Below are positions 21,052 through 21,290 of a stretch of 21,290 bases of DNA, piece by piece. The first letter of the stretch is position 1. Every line of letters starts with the position of its first letter. Under the pieces are notes generated by a model. It was given only the letters and a program-made list of their open reading frames with translations. It made no database searches and was not told the DNA's origin. A program made the position numbers and the translations under genes. The DNA is taken from NCBI GenBank assembly GCA_964622625.1, contig CAZUUQ010000049.1, positions 1 through 21,290 of the forward strand, written 5' to 3'. This DNA comes from CAZCWM01 sp964622625 (GTDB lineage: Bacteria > Planctomycetota > Phycisphaerae > Phycisphaerales > Phycisphaeraceae).

Positions 21052-21290
21052 ATGCGTATGAACCACCTTGCGTGCGTCTTTGCGGCAGCGACCTTTGCTC
21101 TATCCACCGCCGCCCACGGAGCGGTACTGTCCGGCAACCTGATCCAGGGCGGCGATTTCGAGGACACGTCATACCTGAAGAACAGCGGGTCCAACGACAG
21201 CACGGACACCTATATTCCCCTTCATCGCTTCAACCAGGACGCGGACCTGGGCCTGTGGCTGGGCGTGTGGGGACCGCCGTCGATTTCGGA
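21052..21290 (+). CDS. Secreted protein, PEP-CTERM-like N-terminus, cut off by window edge
   Basis: 79 complete codons are open to the window end. The start has GGAG at 21041-21044, seven bases before the ATG. Residues 1-23 (M-R-M-N-H-L-A-C-V-F-A-A-A-T-F-A-L-S-T-A-A-H-G) form a signal peptide with likely cleavage after A-H-G or nearby. The mature start A-V-L-S-G-N-L-I-Q-G-G-D-F-E-D resembles the N-L-(I/L)-x-N-G-D-F-E opening common in PEP-CTERM and carbohydrate-binding-module-like surface proteins. The C-terminal sorting signal, if any, is outside the window, so PEP-CTERM membership is a guess. Function unknown; cell-surface or extracellular location likely. Confidence 0.75.
   Translation, partial: MRMNHLACVFAAATFALSTAAHGAVLSGNLIQGGDFEDTSYLKNSGSNDSTDTYIPLHRFNQDADLGLWLGVWGPPSIS

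Overview
The window is a GC-rich, densely coded bacterial chromosome segment that most resembles a planctomycete, probably of the Phycisphaerae type. This is an inference. It rests on a small membrane protein resembling a family I remember as planctomycete-restricted (DUF6677), a vWA/ExbB/ExbD/ExbD/TPR-like gene run, Gfo/Idh/MocA oxidoreductases of the subtype starting I-G-S-K-F-M-G, and a secreted protein whose mature start looks like PEP-CTERM proteins. Most starts have a recognisable Shine-Dalgarno sequence. No integrase, transposase, CRISPR array or rRNA was seen, and base composition looks uniform. A run of 100 N at 20043-20142 (assembly gap) suggests a draft scaffold or metagenome-assembled genome.

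Layout. 1-805 (minus): a lipoprotein gene followed by a truncated secreted-protein gene. 883-1644 (plus): a four-cluster ferredoxin of the NapG/MauM type. 1683-4516 (minus): a strong terminator, an AraC-type regulator with a sensor-like N-terminal half, a Nudix hydrolase, an arginine-rich small protein, and an extremely acidic 82-residue protein. 4898-5730 (plus): two overlapping small membrane-protein genes. 5935-9290 (plus): trpD, then tsaB and der overlapping by ATGA. 9371-9444 (minus): tRNA-Asp(GTC) with a good upstream promoter. 9610-11381 (minus): a Gfo/Idh/MocA oxidoreductase and an AT-hook-like/winged-helix DNA-binding protein. 11590-12801 (plus): tyrS, divergent from the latter. 12820-13917 (minus): an aldo/keto reductase. 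14149-19716 (minus): a five-gene cluster. 19897-20712 (plus): a second Gfo/Idh/MocA oxidoreductase interrupted by the gap. 21052 to the window end (plus): a truncated secreted protein behind a 339-base leader region.

The most interesting unit is the 5.6-kb cluster at 14149-19716. In transcription order it encodes a membrane-anchored vWA protein, an ExbB/TolQ channel subunit, two different ExbD/TolR subunits and an 866-residue exported helical (TPR-like) protein. The vWA protein has a TonB-type layout: a short cytoplasmic N-terminus, one membrane helix with an S-x3-H motif as in TonB/TolA, a proline/glutamine-rich linker, then a vWA domain with an apparently intact MIDAS site where TonB would have its receptor-binding domain. 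The cluster therefore looks like a proton-motive-force-driven machine whose moving arm ends in a metal-dependent adhesion domain, possibly acting on or with the TPR-like protein. This function is inferred from architecture only.

The rest is a mix of housekeeping functions (tRNA modification, ribosome assembly, Tyr charging, Trp synthesis) and small lineage-specific proteins of unknown role.
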